Shown piece after piece: positions 6,698 to 14,625 of a DNA stretch of 34,431 nt. The first letter of the stretch is position 1; the number at the start of each line of letters is the position of its first letter. The position numbers and the translations under genes were made by a program. The notes beneath the pieces are model-generated. The model had not been told where the DNA came from. It saw only the letters and a list, made by a program, of their open reading frames with translations, and ran no database searches. This DNA comes from Clostridia bacterium (GTDB lineage: Bacteria > Bacillota > Sulfobacillia > RBS10-35 > JAJYVM01), in assembly GCA_027314765.1 (NCBI GenBank), contig DAHVAF010000329.1, positions 1 through 34,431 of the forward strand, in the 5' to 3' direction.

Positions 6698-7687
6698 ATG
6701 GACGAGGACAAGGAGCAGAAGCAGCCTGAGGTGCCCGCCAAGGACCGCCCGGTCGATCCGGAGCGGGAGGCGAAGATCGCGGCGGCAAAGGCCATGGCGG
6801 CCAAGGTCGCCGCTGCGCGGGCGGCTGCCGCCAGCCCGCCGCCCGCCGCCGCTGCACCGGCACCCGGCGCGCCCGCCCTTCCCGGGCGGCCTCCGGCATC
6901 CGTGCCTGCGGGAAAAGACCGTCCGGCAGATCCGGAACGCGAGGCGAAGATCGCCGCCGCCAAGGCCATGGCCGCGAAGGTGGCCGCCAGCCGTGCCGCC
7001 GCCGGCGACCAGGCACCGGCGACGCCTGCTGCGGCAGCGGGGGCCGCGCCCCGCGCGACGGCGACAGTGAGCCGTCCGGCGGCGCCGGCGGTCTCCGGCC
7101 AGACGGCGCGGGCCGCTGCCGCCGAGGCCGGACGCTCGGCCTTCCGCGACGAAGACCCCAACGTGGTCAGCCGCCGCTACGTCCTGCGCTGGCTGCTCTG
7201 GGGCTCGGTGGTGGCCTGGTTCGGCCTGGCGGCCGGCGCCGGGGTGGCCATGTTCTACCCCAACAAGGTCACCGGCTTCGGCGGCATCATCGCCTCGGGC
7301 GCCAGCACGTCCCAGGTCCCGGTCAACTTCCGGCCCCCCGTCACGGTGGTCGAAGCCCACGCCTACCTGGTGAACCCGGGCCCGGGCATCCTGGCGCTCT
7401 GGTGGAAGTGTGTCCACCTCGGCTGCACCGTACCGTGGGTCCCGTCCGAGGACCACTTCCACTGCCCCTGCCACGGCTCGGTGTACCTGTATGACAGCCA
7501 GCGCATCGCCGGGCCGGCGCCGCGCTCGCTGGACCTGTTCCCGGTCATGATCGACAAGAGCGACAATATCTGGATCAACACGAACCCAGGCCTTGTCTAC
7601 CAGCACCTGAGCTACGAGGCGAGCCTGTGCACGCCGCTGACCAAGAACGACGGCAAGTGGAGCTGGGCCAAGGGCCACACGCTCTAG
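6698..7687 (+). CDS. qcrA: Rieske [2Fe-2S] iron-sulfur protein with a duplicated N-terminal segment
   Basis: The 329-residue protein passes electrons from quinol to cytochrome c in the bc complex. Its C-terminal Rieske fold has C238-V-H240-L-G-C243 and C256-P-C258-H259-G-S. C238, H240, C256 and H259 should bind the cluster, and C243/C258 should form the usual disulfide. One membrane anchor precedes it (about residues 166-192, after SRRYVLRW). The first approximately 150 residues are Ala/Pro-rich and contain two near-identical charged helical blocks, residues 15-44 and 73-102, each with DPEREAKIAAAKAMAAKVAA. Typical Rieske subunits are about 160-200 residues, so this extension is unusual and should be cytoplasmic. 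The ATG at 6698 has AGGAGAGGG upstream. Confidence 0.93.
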   Translation: MDEDKEQKQPEVPAKDRPVDPEREAKIAAAKAMAAKVAAARAAAASPPPAAAAPAPGAPALPGRPPASVPAGKDRPADPEREAKIAAAKAMAAKVAASRAAAGDQAPATPAAAAGAAPRATATVSRPAAPAVSGQTARAAAAEAGRSAFRDEDPNVVSRRYVLRWLLWGSVVAWFGLAAGAGVAMFYPNKVTGFGGIIASGASTSQVPVNFRPPVTVVEAHAYLVNPGPGILALWWKCVHLGCTVPWVPSEDHFHCPCHGSVYLYDSQRIAGPAPRSLDLFPVMIDKSDNIWINTNPGLVYQHLSYEASLCTPLTKNDGKWSWAKGHTL

Positions 7688-7709
7688 CGCAGCAGGCAGG
7701 AGGACGGCC

Positions 7710-8810
7710 ATGAACCCGACGATCCCGACGCCCCAAGTCATCAACACGGTGGCCGGATGCTACGGCGCCACGCCACCGTGCCTCAACCTGCCGACGCCGG
7801 GCGCTGCCGTGGGCTTTGTGCCCAGCGGCTTCGTCGAGCTCCTGCTGATCGTCCTCTTCGTCGGCGTCTGCGAGGGCCTGCTCTACCTGTTCCACATCTG
7901 GGTGACGCGCAGGGGCGGAGACCCCCTGGAGACGCGCTCCAGCTACTCATCGCTGGTCTCGCTGGGCCTGGCCTGGAGCCTGGTGATCATCGTCGGCGTC
8001 TGGTGGCTCGGCCAGACCCCGGCCATGGCGCAGGTCGCAAGCAACCAGCAGGCCATCCAGGTCGACCAGGGCGCCGAGCTCTTCGCCGAGTACTGCGTGC
8101 CCTGCCACGGCCCCCGCGGCGAGGGCTTCATCGGGGCGCCGCTGAACATCCCGCAGCTGCGCGGCGACCCCTCCACCGACCCGGCGATCTACAGCTTCCT
8201 GGTGCAGACGATCAGCGAGGGCCGGCCGGGCTACGCCAGCCCGACCTGGGTCAGGGCCCCGGACGGGCACTGGATGTCCGAGACGTCCATGCCCACGTGG
8301 CTGCAGGCCGACGGCGGCTCGCTGACGATCGACCAGGTCGATAACCTCGCCACGTTCATCATGGTGGGCGACTGGAACCAGGTGCTGGCCGACATCCCGG
8401 TCGTCGCCGGCCCCACCCCGAACGGCGCCTGGCCGCCCTCCAGCATGTCGCCGGCCCTGCAGAAGCAGGCGCAGACGGACATCACGAACATCGGCTGCCT
8501 GAACTGCCACACGATCGGCGGCGTCAACGACGGCGGCAAGGTGGGCCCGGACATCACGGCCGTCGCCACCTGGAGCCAGGATCCCAGCTGGAAGACGTTC
8601 ATCTATGACTGGATCCAGAATCCGAAGCTGATGACGCAGGAGCAGATGCGGGCGCCCATCTACTGGAACCCGAACTACCCGCACACGAGCGCGACCCTGA
8701 TCTACGGCCAGGTGCAGAAGATGACCCTGCCGCCGACCTACATGCCGACGTACCAGATGACGGCCGCGCAGCGGCACCTGATCGTGGATTATCTGTTCAG
8801 CATCAAGTAG
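7710..8810 (+). CDS. Membrane-anchored dihaem cytochrome c of the bc complex operon
   Basis: The 366-residue protein has two N-terminal membrane segments (about residues 40-62 and 82-104) and two cytochrome c domains outside the membrane. The haem-binding motifs are C129-VP-C132-H133 and C263-LN-C266-H267. Candidate axial Met residues lie in METSMPTW-type and LPPTYMPTYQM segments. It should accept electrons from the Rieske protein and pass them to a terminal oxidase or soluble carrier; no oxidase genes are in the window. AGGAGGA lies 6-7 nt before the ATG. The stop is followed after 1 nt by the next gene's ATG, so the two are co-translated. Confidence 0.92.
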   Translation: MNPTIPTPQVINTVAGCYGATPPCLNLPTPGAAVGFVPSGFVELLLIVLFVGVCEGLLYLFHIWVTRRGGDPLETRSSYSSLVSLGLAWSLVIIVGVWWLGQTPAMAQVASNQQAIQVDQGAELFAEYCVPCHGPRGEGFIGAPLNIPQLRGDPSTDPAIYSFLVQTISEGRPGYASPTWVRAPDGHWMSETSMPTWLQADGGSLTIDQVDNLATFIMVGDWNQVLADIPVVAGPTPNGAWPPSSMSPALQKQAQTDITNIGCLNCHTIGGVNDGGKVGPDITAVATWSQDPSWKTFIYDWIQNPKLMTQEQMRAPIYWNPNYPHTSATLIYGQVQKMTLPPTYMPTYQMTAAQRHLIVDYLFSIK

Positions 8811-8811
8811 C

Positions 8812-9405
8812 ATGCGCCTGACGCGCATCGCCCCACCCGCGGCGGCCACCATGGCCGCCGCGTTCGTCTGCGGGTCCCTGGCGCGGGCCCAGGCCATCGC
8901 GGCCGCCGTGGTGGTGGGCTGCGTGGGCCTGGTTCTGCTCTTCATCACGCTCACGCGCCTGCAGCTGGAGCAGAGCCGCCGCCTGCTGGAGGGGAGCCTC
9001 GGCGCCGTCGGCGACCGCGTGCGCGTCTTCGGCCCCGTGCGGCTGCGCTGGCCGGGCGGCCGCCGCCTGACCCTGGACTATCTGGTGGTCGGCCCGGGCC
9101 AGCGCGCATGGCCGCTGCTGACCGAGGGCATCTCGCAGTGGCCGTCGCCGGCGCGGGCCCAGGCCGTCCTCAGCCGGCGCGCCACGCAGGCGGCTGCCGC
9201 CGCCGAAGCCGTGCGGAGGGCGCTGCGCGAGGGCGGGCTGCCGCAGTCGCTGCAGCTGCCCGCCGAAACGCGCGTGGAGGCCATCGTCGTGCCGCTTCGC
9301 CGGCGCGTGGCTCCCGAGCGGCGCGGCGGCGCCGTGATCGCGAACCTGGAAGACCTGGCGCCCGTGCTGATGGGACGCCAGGAATTCGGGGTGGCGCCGA
9401 AATGA
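8812..9405 (+). CDS. Membrane protein of unknown function, perhaps a degenerate NERD-like domain
   Basis: The 197-residue protein begins with two hydrophobic segments (about residues 8-26 and 28-48), followed by a soluble part of about 145 residues. LDYLVVGPGQRAWPLL, an Ala-rich helix (RRATQAAAAAEAVRRAL) and VEAIVVPLRRR follow in an order that recalls the NERD nuclease-related fold (strand, GPGG turn, helix, VVV strand). The acidic/Lys catalytic residues of NERD are not apparent, so this resemblance is weak. It is encoded 1 nt after the cytochrome c stop, so it probably acts with, or in assembly of, the respiratory complex. Confidence 0.7.
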   Translation: MRLTRIAPPAAATMAAAFVCGSLARAQAIAAAVVVGCVGLVLLFITLTRLQLEQSRRLLEGSLGAVGDRVRVFGPVRLRWPGGRRLTLDYLVVGPGQRAWPLLTEGISQWPSPARAQAVLSRRATQAAAAAEAVRRALREGGLPQSLQLPAETRVEAIVVPLRRRVAPERRGGAVIANLEDLAPVLMGRQEFGVAPK

Positions 9406-9459
9406 CCCGACACCTAGAATGGGCATGGGTCCATCCGTGCCCGGGAGGGATGAAGCGGC

Positions 9460-9891
9460 TTGTTCTTCATCACGGACAAGTGCATCGGCTGCACCGCCTG
9501 CCTCCGCATCTGCCCCGTGGAGGCCATCGCCGGCGAGCGCAGCATCCAGCACCGCATTGACGGCACCTGCATCGACTGCGGCGCATGCGCGCGCGTGTGC
9601 CCGGTCAGCGCCATCGAGGACCAGTTCGCCGATATCCAGCAGCACATGAAGCGCGCCGACTGGCCGAAGCCCGTCATCATCGCCGAAAATTGCACGGCGT
9701 GCAGCTTCTGCGTGGACGTGTGCCCGGAGAAGTGCCTGGCGATCGTCCCGAACCCCGAGTTCCCCACCGCCGTGGGCATCGCGGAGTTCGTGAACCCCAA
9801 GACCTGCATCGGCTGCCGCCAGTGCGAGGACGTGTGCGCGAAGAACGCGATCGTCATGTCGGACACGCTCGCCCTTCGCGGGATCGCGTAG
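9460..9891 (+). CDS. Ferredoxin-type protein with four [4Fe-4S] motifs
   Basis: The 143-residue soluble protein has four Cys-x2-Cys-x2-Cys-x3-Cys motifs: CIGCTACLRICP, CIDCGACARVCP, CTACSFCVDVCP and CIGCRQCEDVCA. It looks like two diferredoxin modules in tandem joined by a linker (about residues 55-75). Each pair of motifs can hold two [4Fe-4S] clusters, giving four in all. It should act as a multi-step electron carrier; partner enzymes cannot be named from the window. The start is TTG 9460, with GGGAGGGAT at 9443-9450. It follows the bc operon by 54 nt and is followed by a strong hairpin, so it probably ends that transcription unit. Confidence 0.9.
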   Translation: MFFITDKCIGCTACLRICPVEAIAGERSIQHRIDGTCIDCGACARVCPVSAIEDQFADIQQHMKRADWPKPVIIAENCTACSFCVDVCPEKCLAIVPNPEFPTAVGIAEFVNPKTCIGCRQCEDVCAKNAIVMSDTLALRGIA

Positions 9892-9933
9892 CCCATCCAG
9901 GGCGGCCTCCCGCCCTCTGCCCGCGGTTTGTGA

Positions 9934-9957
9934 GGGGGCGCGCAACTGCGCGCCCCC
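9934..9957 (+). terminator. Strong GC hairpin after the ferredoxin gene, candidate terminator
   Basis: There is a perfect 10-bp stem, GGGGGCGCGC at 9934-9943, loop AACT, GCGCGCCCCC at 9948-9957. It lies 43 nt after the ferredoxin stop and before the penicillin-binding protein gene. Only a short TTTT (9969-9972) follows, 12 nt away, so it is not a textbook intrinsic terminator. It may act as a barrier or mRNA stabiliser. Confidence 0.55.
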
Positions 9958-10008
9958 ACCGAATGGGCTTTTGCAGGAATCCCCCCACCCCGCTCAGAAC
10001 CCGCCGTC

Positions 10009-11748
10009 ATGCCCGCACGCAGCAGCCGTCGCGCCGTCCGCACCATGATGGCGCTGCTCACCTTCGGCGCGATCTTCGTCTTTCTGGGCGGCCGCCTCGC
10101 GTGGCTGCAGCTCGGCCAGGGCCCCGCGCTCGCCGCCGCGGCGCGGGCGCAGCAGGACCACCAGTTGCAGATCGTCCCGGCGCGGGGGAAGATCCTCGAC
10201 CGGTCGGGCGACGTCCTGGCCGAGGACCAGATGGCGGAGTCCCTGTACGCCCTGCCGCCCGACGTCACCGATGCGCCGGCGGAGGCCGCCGTGGTGGCGC
10301 AGATCACGGGGCTGCCGGAGGCCGGCATCCAGCAGGCGCTCTCCAGCAAGGCGCCCTGGGCCTGGGTCGCCCACCGGCTGCCGCAGTCGCAGTACAGGGC
10401 GCTGCTGGCCAAGAACCTCCCGGGCCTCTTCTTCCAGCAGGAGGCGCAGCGCGTCTACCCGGCCGGCGACCTGGCGGCCAGCGTCCTCGGCTTCACGGGC
10501 AGCGGCCTCAAGGGCCTGGATGGGGTCGAGTACTACTTCAATAAGCAGCTGGCGGGCACGCCGGGGACGGTGACCGAGGCCGTCGACGCGTACGGCAACC
10601 CCATGCCGGCGGCGCCGCTGCAGTACACGCCGCCGAAGAACGGGCTGACCGTGCAGCTGACGCTGGACTCGCAGCTGGAGTACCTCGCCGAGAGCATGCT
10701 CGCGACCACCGTGGCCAACCGCCAGGCCAAGTGGGGACTCGCGCTGGCCATGGATCCGCGGACGGGCGCGATCCTGGTCATGGCCAACGCCCCAGGCTTC
10801 AATCCCAACAGCTGGCAGGCGGTGCCGTCGTCGGCGTGGCGCAACCGCATCGTGGAGGATGCGGTGCAGCCGGGCTCGATTTTCAAGCCCATCATCGTCT
10901 CGGCGGCGCTTTCCGCCGGAATCGCCAATCCCAATACGCGCTACCCCGATCCGACCGGCCACATCACCATCCAGGGCGCGACGATCTACAACTACAACTA
11001 CATCGGTCTCGGCCTGCCCACCCTGACCCAGGGCCTTGAGTTTTCGGACAACGTCGTATTCAGCCAGGTCGCCATGGACGTTGGCGCCAGCCGCCTTTTC
11101 ACGTACTTTGACCGCTTCGGGCTCAACGCGCCGACGGGCGTGGACCTGCCCGGCGAGGCCAGCTCCCTCCTGCCGCCGCAGTCGAGCGTCTACCCCCTGC
11201 AGCTCGCCACGATGGGCTTCGGCCAGACGCTGGCCGTGACGCCCCTGCAGCTGCTCACGGCCGAGTCGGCCATCGCCAACGGTGGCGTCCTCATGTGGCC
11301 GCACATCGCAAAGGCGCTGCTGGCCCCGGACGGGCGCGTCGTGACCACGGTGCGGCCGCGGGCGGAACGCCGGGTCATCTCCGCGGCGACGGCCCAGACC
11401 GTCATTCAGATGATGGTGGCGGTGGTGCAAAAGGGGCTCGGCCAGACGGCGCAGATCGCCGGCTACCAGGTGGCGGGCAAGACGGGCACCGCCCAGGTCC
11501 CATCCCCAAAGGGCGGCTTTCTCCCGAACAGCTACCTGGTCTCGTTCGTGGGCATCGCGCCAGCCAACAATCCCCGCCTGGCCGTGCTGGTCATGGTCGA
11601 TGAGCCGCACGGCGCGAACGTCTTTGGCAGCACGATCGCCGGACCCATCGTCGCCGCCATCCTCGCGCAGGGGCTGCACGCCCTCGGCGTGCCGCCCAAC
11701 CCGGCGATCCTGGGGCCGACGAGCACGTCGTCCGCCACGGGGGACTGA
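10009..11748 (+). CDS. Class B penicillin-binding protein (FtsI/PbpA/SpoVD-like transpeptidase)
   Basis: The 579-residue protein has an N-terminal membrane anchor (about residues 12-36), a dimerisation/pedestal domain beginning RGKILDRSGDVLAEDQ, and a transpeptidase domain. The active-site motifs are visible: S290-IF-K293 (SxxK, serine nucleophile), S346-D-N348 (SxN) and K491-T-G493. It cross-links peptidoglycan outside the membrane. Length and architecture fit a monofunctional class B PBP; no PASTA repeats follow, which argues against a PASTA-containing SpoVD or PBP2x. The gene is flanked by a hairpin upstream and the riboswitch region downstream, so it appears to be a single-gene unit. The ATG at 10009 lacks a clear Shine-Dalgarno sequence. 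Confidence 0.92.
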   Translation: MPARSSRRAVRTMMALLTFGAIFVFLGGRLAWLQLGQGPALAAAARAQQDHQLQIVPARGKILDRSGDVLAEDQMAESLYALPPDVTDAPAEAAVVAQITGLPEAGIQQALSSKAPWAWVAHRLPQSQYRALLAKNLPGLFFQQEAQRVYPAGDLAASVLGFTGSGLKGLDGVEYYFNKQLAGTPGTVTEAVDAYGNPMPAAPLQYTPPKNGLTVQLTLDSQLEYLAESMLATTVANRQAKWGLALAMDPRTGAILVMANAPGFNPNSWQAVPSSAWRNRIVEDAVQPGSIFKPIIVSAALSAGIANPNTRYPDPTGHITIQGATIYNYNYIGLGLPTLTQGLEFSDNVVFSQVAMDVGASRLFTYFDRFGLNAPTGVDLPGEASSLLPPQSSVYPLQLATMGFGQTLAVTPLQLLTAESAIANGGVLMWPHIAKALLAPDGRVVTTVRPRAERRVISAATAQTVIQMMVAVVQKGLGQTAQIAGYQVAGKTGTAQVPSPKGGFLPNSYLVSFVGIAPANNPRLAVLVMVDEPHGANVFGSTIAGPIVAAILAQGLHALGVPPNPAILGPTSTSSATGD

Positions 11749-12039
11749 GCGTCGCCCACGCCGGGCCTCGGGTCTCCGCCAGGTGCCGGCGGGCCCCGCT
11801 CCGGCCGTATAGGTTGGCGACGAGGCCACCGACGAATTGGCCATCGCTGCCCTCACGCCGCGTGGGGTCCGGACCGTTCGGGTTGCGCCCCAAGGGCGGA
11901 CGGCCGCCGCGGAGACGCTCGCGGACCCGGCGTGTGTTGCGTCATGGCTCGAAGTCCTGCTGGCCGGCGCGGCACAATTGTAGTCCTGGCGACATAGGGT
12001 GCCCCGTGCATTCTGTACGATGGTGGGGAAGTCTCGGAC
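11749..12039 (+). other. Leader region upstream of the riboswitch, no gene seen
   Basis: This 291-bp stretch follows the penicillin-binding protein gene. I see no convincing protein-coding gene in either strand; the open frames here run across the structured riboswitch or antisense to the neighbour. The promoter of the large operon should lie here. A -10-like TACGAT at 12016-12021 has no good -35 partner. GGCAC (11971-11975) and GTGCC (11999-12003) are distant inverted repeats. Confidence 0.5.
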
Positions 12040-12172
12040 GCGCGGCGCTGAATCCCCGGCCGGAAGCCGGGGAGCGGGGGACCCAAACGGATCCGTCGGG
12101 GCGAACCGCGGCGACCCGGCCGCGGGAGGGGACCCGTCCTCTCAGCCCGTCAGCTAACCCCGCAAGCGGATA
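12040..12172 (+). promoter_or_regulatory. c-di-AMP riboswitch (ydaO/yuaA type)
   Basis: The RNA matches the conserved blocks of the ydaO/yuaA aptamer in order: GCTGAATCC (12047-12055), AGCGGGGGACCCAAAC (12073-12087), GGGGCGAACC (12098-12107), AGGGGACC and CCTCTCAGCCCG (12127-12149), and finally GTCAGCTAACCCCGCAAGCG (12149-12168). Paired elements are visible: CGCT (12046-12049) with AGCG (12165-12168) closes P1; CCCCGGC (12054-12060) with GCCGGGG (12066-12072); CCGCGG (12106-12111) with CCGCGG (12120-12125). The class binds cyclic di-AMP and usually turns genes off when the ligand is abundant. It lies 115 nt before galU and so leads the trehalose/glucan operon. Recognition is from the remembered consensus; no covariance search was run. 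Confidence 0.9.
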
Positions 12173-12205
12173 ACGGGGCGAATCGCGGCGCATCCTTCGG
12201 CCGGT

Positions 12206-12278
12206 TGGCACGTTCTGCCACTGATTTGCCCGCACACAACCCGTCCGCAACCCGCGCCGGCGTTCGCCACGGAGGCGA
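12206..12278 (+). promoter_or_regulatory. Candidate expression platform: two small hairpins, one enclosing the galU ribosome-binding site
   Basis: Between aptamer and start codon there are two perfect 5-bp hairpins. One is TGGCA-CGTTC-TGCCA at 12206-12220. The other is TCGCC-ACGGA-GGCGA at 12264-12278, which buries the GGAGG (12271-12275) of galU. In addition CCCCG (12158-12162), part of the aptamer, can pair with CGGGG (12174-12178), an alternative to the folded aptamer. No U-tract terminator is seen, so translational control is the simpler reading. Confidence 0.4.
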
Positions 12279-12286
12279 GTCACGCT

Positions 12287-13159
12287 TTGCCTGATCATGC
12301 GATCCGGACCGCTGTCATCCCAGCGGCTGGCCTTGGCACCCGCATGCTCCCCGCGACGAAGGTCGTGCCCAAGGAGCTGCTGCCGGTGCTCGACCGGCCC
12401 GCCATCGACTACACGGTGGCCGAGGCGGCCGCGGCTGGCATCCGCGACATCGTGGTCGTCATCGCGCCAAACAAGCTGGCCCTGCCGGCGTACTTCACCC
12501 GCCGGCCCGACCTTGAGCGGGCGCTGGACCTGCGGGGCAAGCGCGAGCTGGTGAAGCAGCTGGCGGCCATCGGCTGCGGCTGCCGCGTGCGCTTCGTGGA
12601 GCAGGTGACGCCGCGGGGCCTCGGCGACGCGATCGCCCGCGCGCGCGGCCTGGTGGGCGCCGGGCCCTTCGCCGTCCTGCTGCCGGACGTCCTGATCGAC
12701 GCGGTCCCGGGGGGCCTCGGCCAGCTGACCGCAGCCTTCGACGGCAAGCCGCTGGTCATGGTGCACGAGGTCGATCGCGACGAGGTGCGGCGCTATGGCA
12801 TCGCAGCGCCCGACCCGCGGCGGCCGGGGTGTCTGCTGGACCTGGTGGAAAAGCCCAGGCCGGAGGACGCGCCGTCGCGGTTGGCGGTCACCGGCCGCTA
12901 CATACTGACCCCGGAGGTCTTCGACAGCCTCGCGGCGACCCCGCCTGGCGCCGGCGGCGAGGTGCAGCTCACCGATGCCCTGCGCCGCCTGCTCCAAGCT
13001 GGCCGGCCCGTCGGCTGGCGGCGCGTGCGGGGGCAGGTGCACGACCTCGGCCACGTCGCGGGCTGGCTTGCCGCCAACCTCGCCATGGCGGGCCGGCGGG
13101 GGCTCTTACCCGCGGCGGACGATGCCCCCATTCCCTCGGCGGAGGTGGCGGTGCAGTGA
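12287..13159 (+). CDS. galU: UTP-glucose-1-phosphate uridylyltransferase
   Basis: This enzyme makes UDP-glucose and pyrophosphate from UTP and glucose 1-phosphate in the cytoplasm. The 290-residue protein has the family length and the nucleotide-binding start VIPAAGLGTRMLPATKVVPK followed by ELLPVLDRPAIDY. Further along are GLGDAIARARGLVG, LLPDVLID (Asp binding the metal), LVEKPRPEDAPS and GGEVQLTDAL. The start is TTG 12287 with GGAGG 11 nt upstream, partly inside a hairpin; no better start is in frame before the first conserved strand. It is the first gene of the operon behind the riboswitch and overlaps the next gene (GTGA at 13156). It probably feeds UDP-glucose to the GT20 enzyme encoded next. 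Confidence 0.93.
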   Translation: MPDHAIRTAVIPAAGLGTRMLPATKVVPKELLPVLDRPAIDYTVAEAAAAGIRDIVVVIAPNKLALPAYFTRRPDLERALDLRGKRELVKQLAAIGCGCRVRFVEQVTPRGLGDAIARARGLVGAGPFAVLLPDVLIDAVPGGLGQLTAAFDGKPLVMVHEVDRDEVRRYGIAAPDPRRPGCLLDLVEKPRPEDAPSRLAVTGRYILTPEVFDSLAATPPGAGGEVQLTDALRRLLQAGRPVGWRRVRGQVHDLGHVAGWLAANLAMAGRRGLLPAADDAPIPSAEVAVQ

Positions 13160-14601
13160 GCGAGCTGAGCCCGAGCCGTCTTGTGATCGTGAGCCACCGC
13201 GGCCCCGGCGGCGGGGGCGGGGTCGCCGCGGGGCTCGATGCCGTGCTGCGCCGGATCGGCGGCTGCTGGATCGCATCCGACGGGGCGCCGCGCCCGTATG
13301 CGGTGCACCGCGTGGCGCTCAGCGCGGCCGAGGCCGAGGACTACTACCGCGGCTATGCGAACGCCGGCCTGTGGCCGCTCTGCCACAGCCTGGTCGAGCG
13401 GGCCACCTTCCGCAGCCAGCAGTGGGAGGCCTACCGCCGCGTCAACGAGCGGTTCGCCACGGCCGCCGCGGCCACCGCCGCGCCAGGGGGCGCCGTCGGG
13501 GGGCACGACTACCAGCTGGCGCTGGTTCCGGCCATGCTGCGCGAGCTGAGACCCGATCTGCGCATCGGGTTCTTCTGGCACATCCCGTGGCCCGGTCCGG
13601 CCATCTGGCGGCTGTGCCCGCAGGGCGGCGCCCTGGTCGCCGGCATCTCCGGCGCCGACGTCATCGGCATGCATACCGACGCCTATGTCCAGGCCTTCCG
13701 GGCTGTCGCCGGCACGTCCCCGGACGTGCGCAGCCTGCCGATGGGTGTCGATTACCAGGGCATCGCGACCCTGGCCGGCAGCCCGGCCACGGCCCGCCGC
13801 ATGCGCCGCCTGCGGGCCGTCATGTGCCTGAACGGGCAGGCGCTGCTGCTGGGCGTCGACCGCTGCGACTACACCAAGGGCATCCCGCAACGCTTCTCCG
13901 CGCTCGCCGCCCTGCTGCGCCAGTGGCCTGAGTACCGCGGGCGGCTGACGTTCGTGCAGGTTGCCTCGCCGACGCGGGCGGGGATCCGCTCGTACGACCG
14001 GCTGCGGCGCCTCGTGCGGGCGCAGGCCGTCGCCCTGAACCGCGAGTTCGGGCGCCCGGGGTGGCGTCCGGTCCGGCTTTTGAGCCGGCGGCTGAGCTTC
14101 CCGCAGCTCGTGGCGTTCTACCGGCTGGCCTCGGCGGCGGTCGTCACGCCGCTGGTGGATGGCATGAACCTGGTGGCCAAGGAGTTCTGCGCGGCGCGCG
14201 TGGATGAGGGCGGGTGCCTCGTGCTCTCGCGCTCGGCCGGTGCCGCCACGCAGCTGGAAGGGGCCCTATTCGCGAACCCGCTCCACCCAGACGGACTGGC
14301 GGCGGCGATGCGGGCAGCCATCGCGCTGCCGGAATCGGAGCAGTTCGCGCGGATGCACACCCTCCGCGCTGAGGTGGCGCGCCACGACATCTTCGCCTGG
14401 CTGCGCAGCAACCTCTCGGCCATCGGGGTCGATCTCGATGAGATGGCCGTGAACCGGGCCAAGCTGGCCCCGGCACTCGGCGACCGCTGGGAGCCGGCCG
14501 CGGGTCTGGCGAGCCTGCCCCTGCGGCGAGCGGTGCCGTCCGGTGCCCACCGCCTGCGGCACCCGATGCGAGAGGTGCCGCCGGCGCAGCCGACGACCTG
14601 A
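13156..14601 (+). CDS. otsA: GT20 trehalose-6-phosphate synthase (OtsA-like)
   Basis: The 481-residue protein belongs to glycosyltransferase family 20, which joins UDP-glucose to glucose 6-phosphate (OtsA) or to related acceptors such as glycerol 3-phosphate (GgpS). Catalytic residues map well to E. coli OtsA: YYRGYANAGLWPLCH (Tyr76/Trp85 region), H117-D118-Y, FFWH142IPWP, VDR236CDYTK241G (phosphate-binding Arg/Lys) and TPLVD335GMNLVAKE. The N-terminal loop is Gly-rich (GPGGGGGVAAGL), and the usual first-strand word SNRLP is SHRGP. The GTG at 13156 overlaps the galU stop. No trehalose-6-phosphate phosphatase (OtsB) is encoded in the window, so the acceptor and final product are not certain. 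Confidence 0.85.
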   Translation: MSELSPSRLVIVSHRGPGGGGGVAAGLDAVLRRIGGCWIASDGAPRPYAVHRVALSAAEAEDYYRGYANAGLWPLCHSLVERATFRSQQWEAYRRVNERFATAAAATAAPGGAVGGHDYQLALVPAMLRELRPDLRIGFFWHIPWPGPAIWRLCPQGGALVAGISGADVIGMHTDAYVQAFRAVAGTSPDVRSLPMGVDYQGIATLAGSPATARRMRRLRAVMCLNGQALLLGVDRCDYTKGIPQRFSALAALLRQWPEYRGRLTFVQVASPTRAGIRSYDRLRRLVRAQAVALNREFGRPGWRPVRLLSRRLSFPQLVAFYRLASAAVVTPLVDGMNLVAKEFCAARVDEGGCLVLSRSAGAATQLEGALFANPLHPDGLAAAMRAAIALPESEQFARMHTLRAEVARHDIFAWLRSNLSAIGVDLDEMAVNRAKLAPALGDRWEPAAGLASLPLRRAVPSGAHRLRHPMREVPPAQPTT

Positions 14602-14625
14602 TGGCGCGCTGCGGCGTGGCCCGCC

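Noticed and set aside
11814-12173. A possible 119-residue small protein on the plus strand between the penicillin-binding protein and galU
   Set aside because: The frame overlaps the structured riboswitch completely at its 3' part, has no conserved protein features and shows shadow-like composition.
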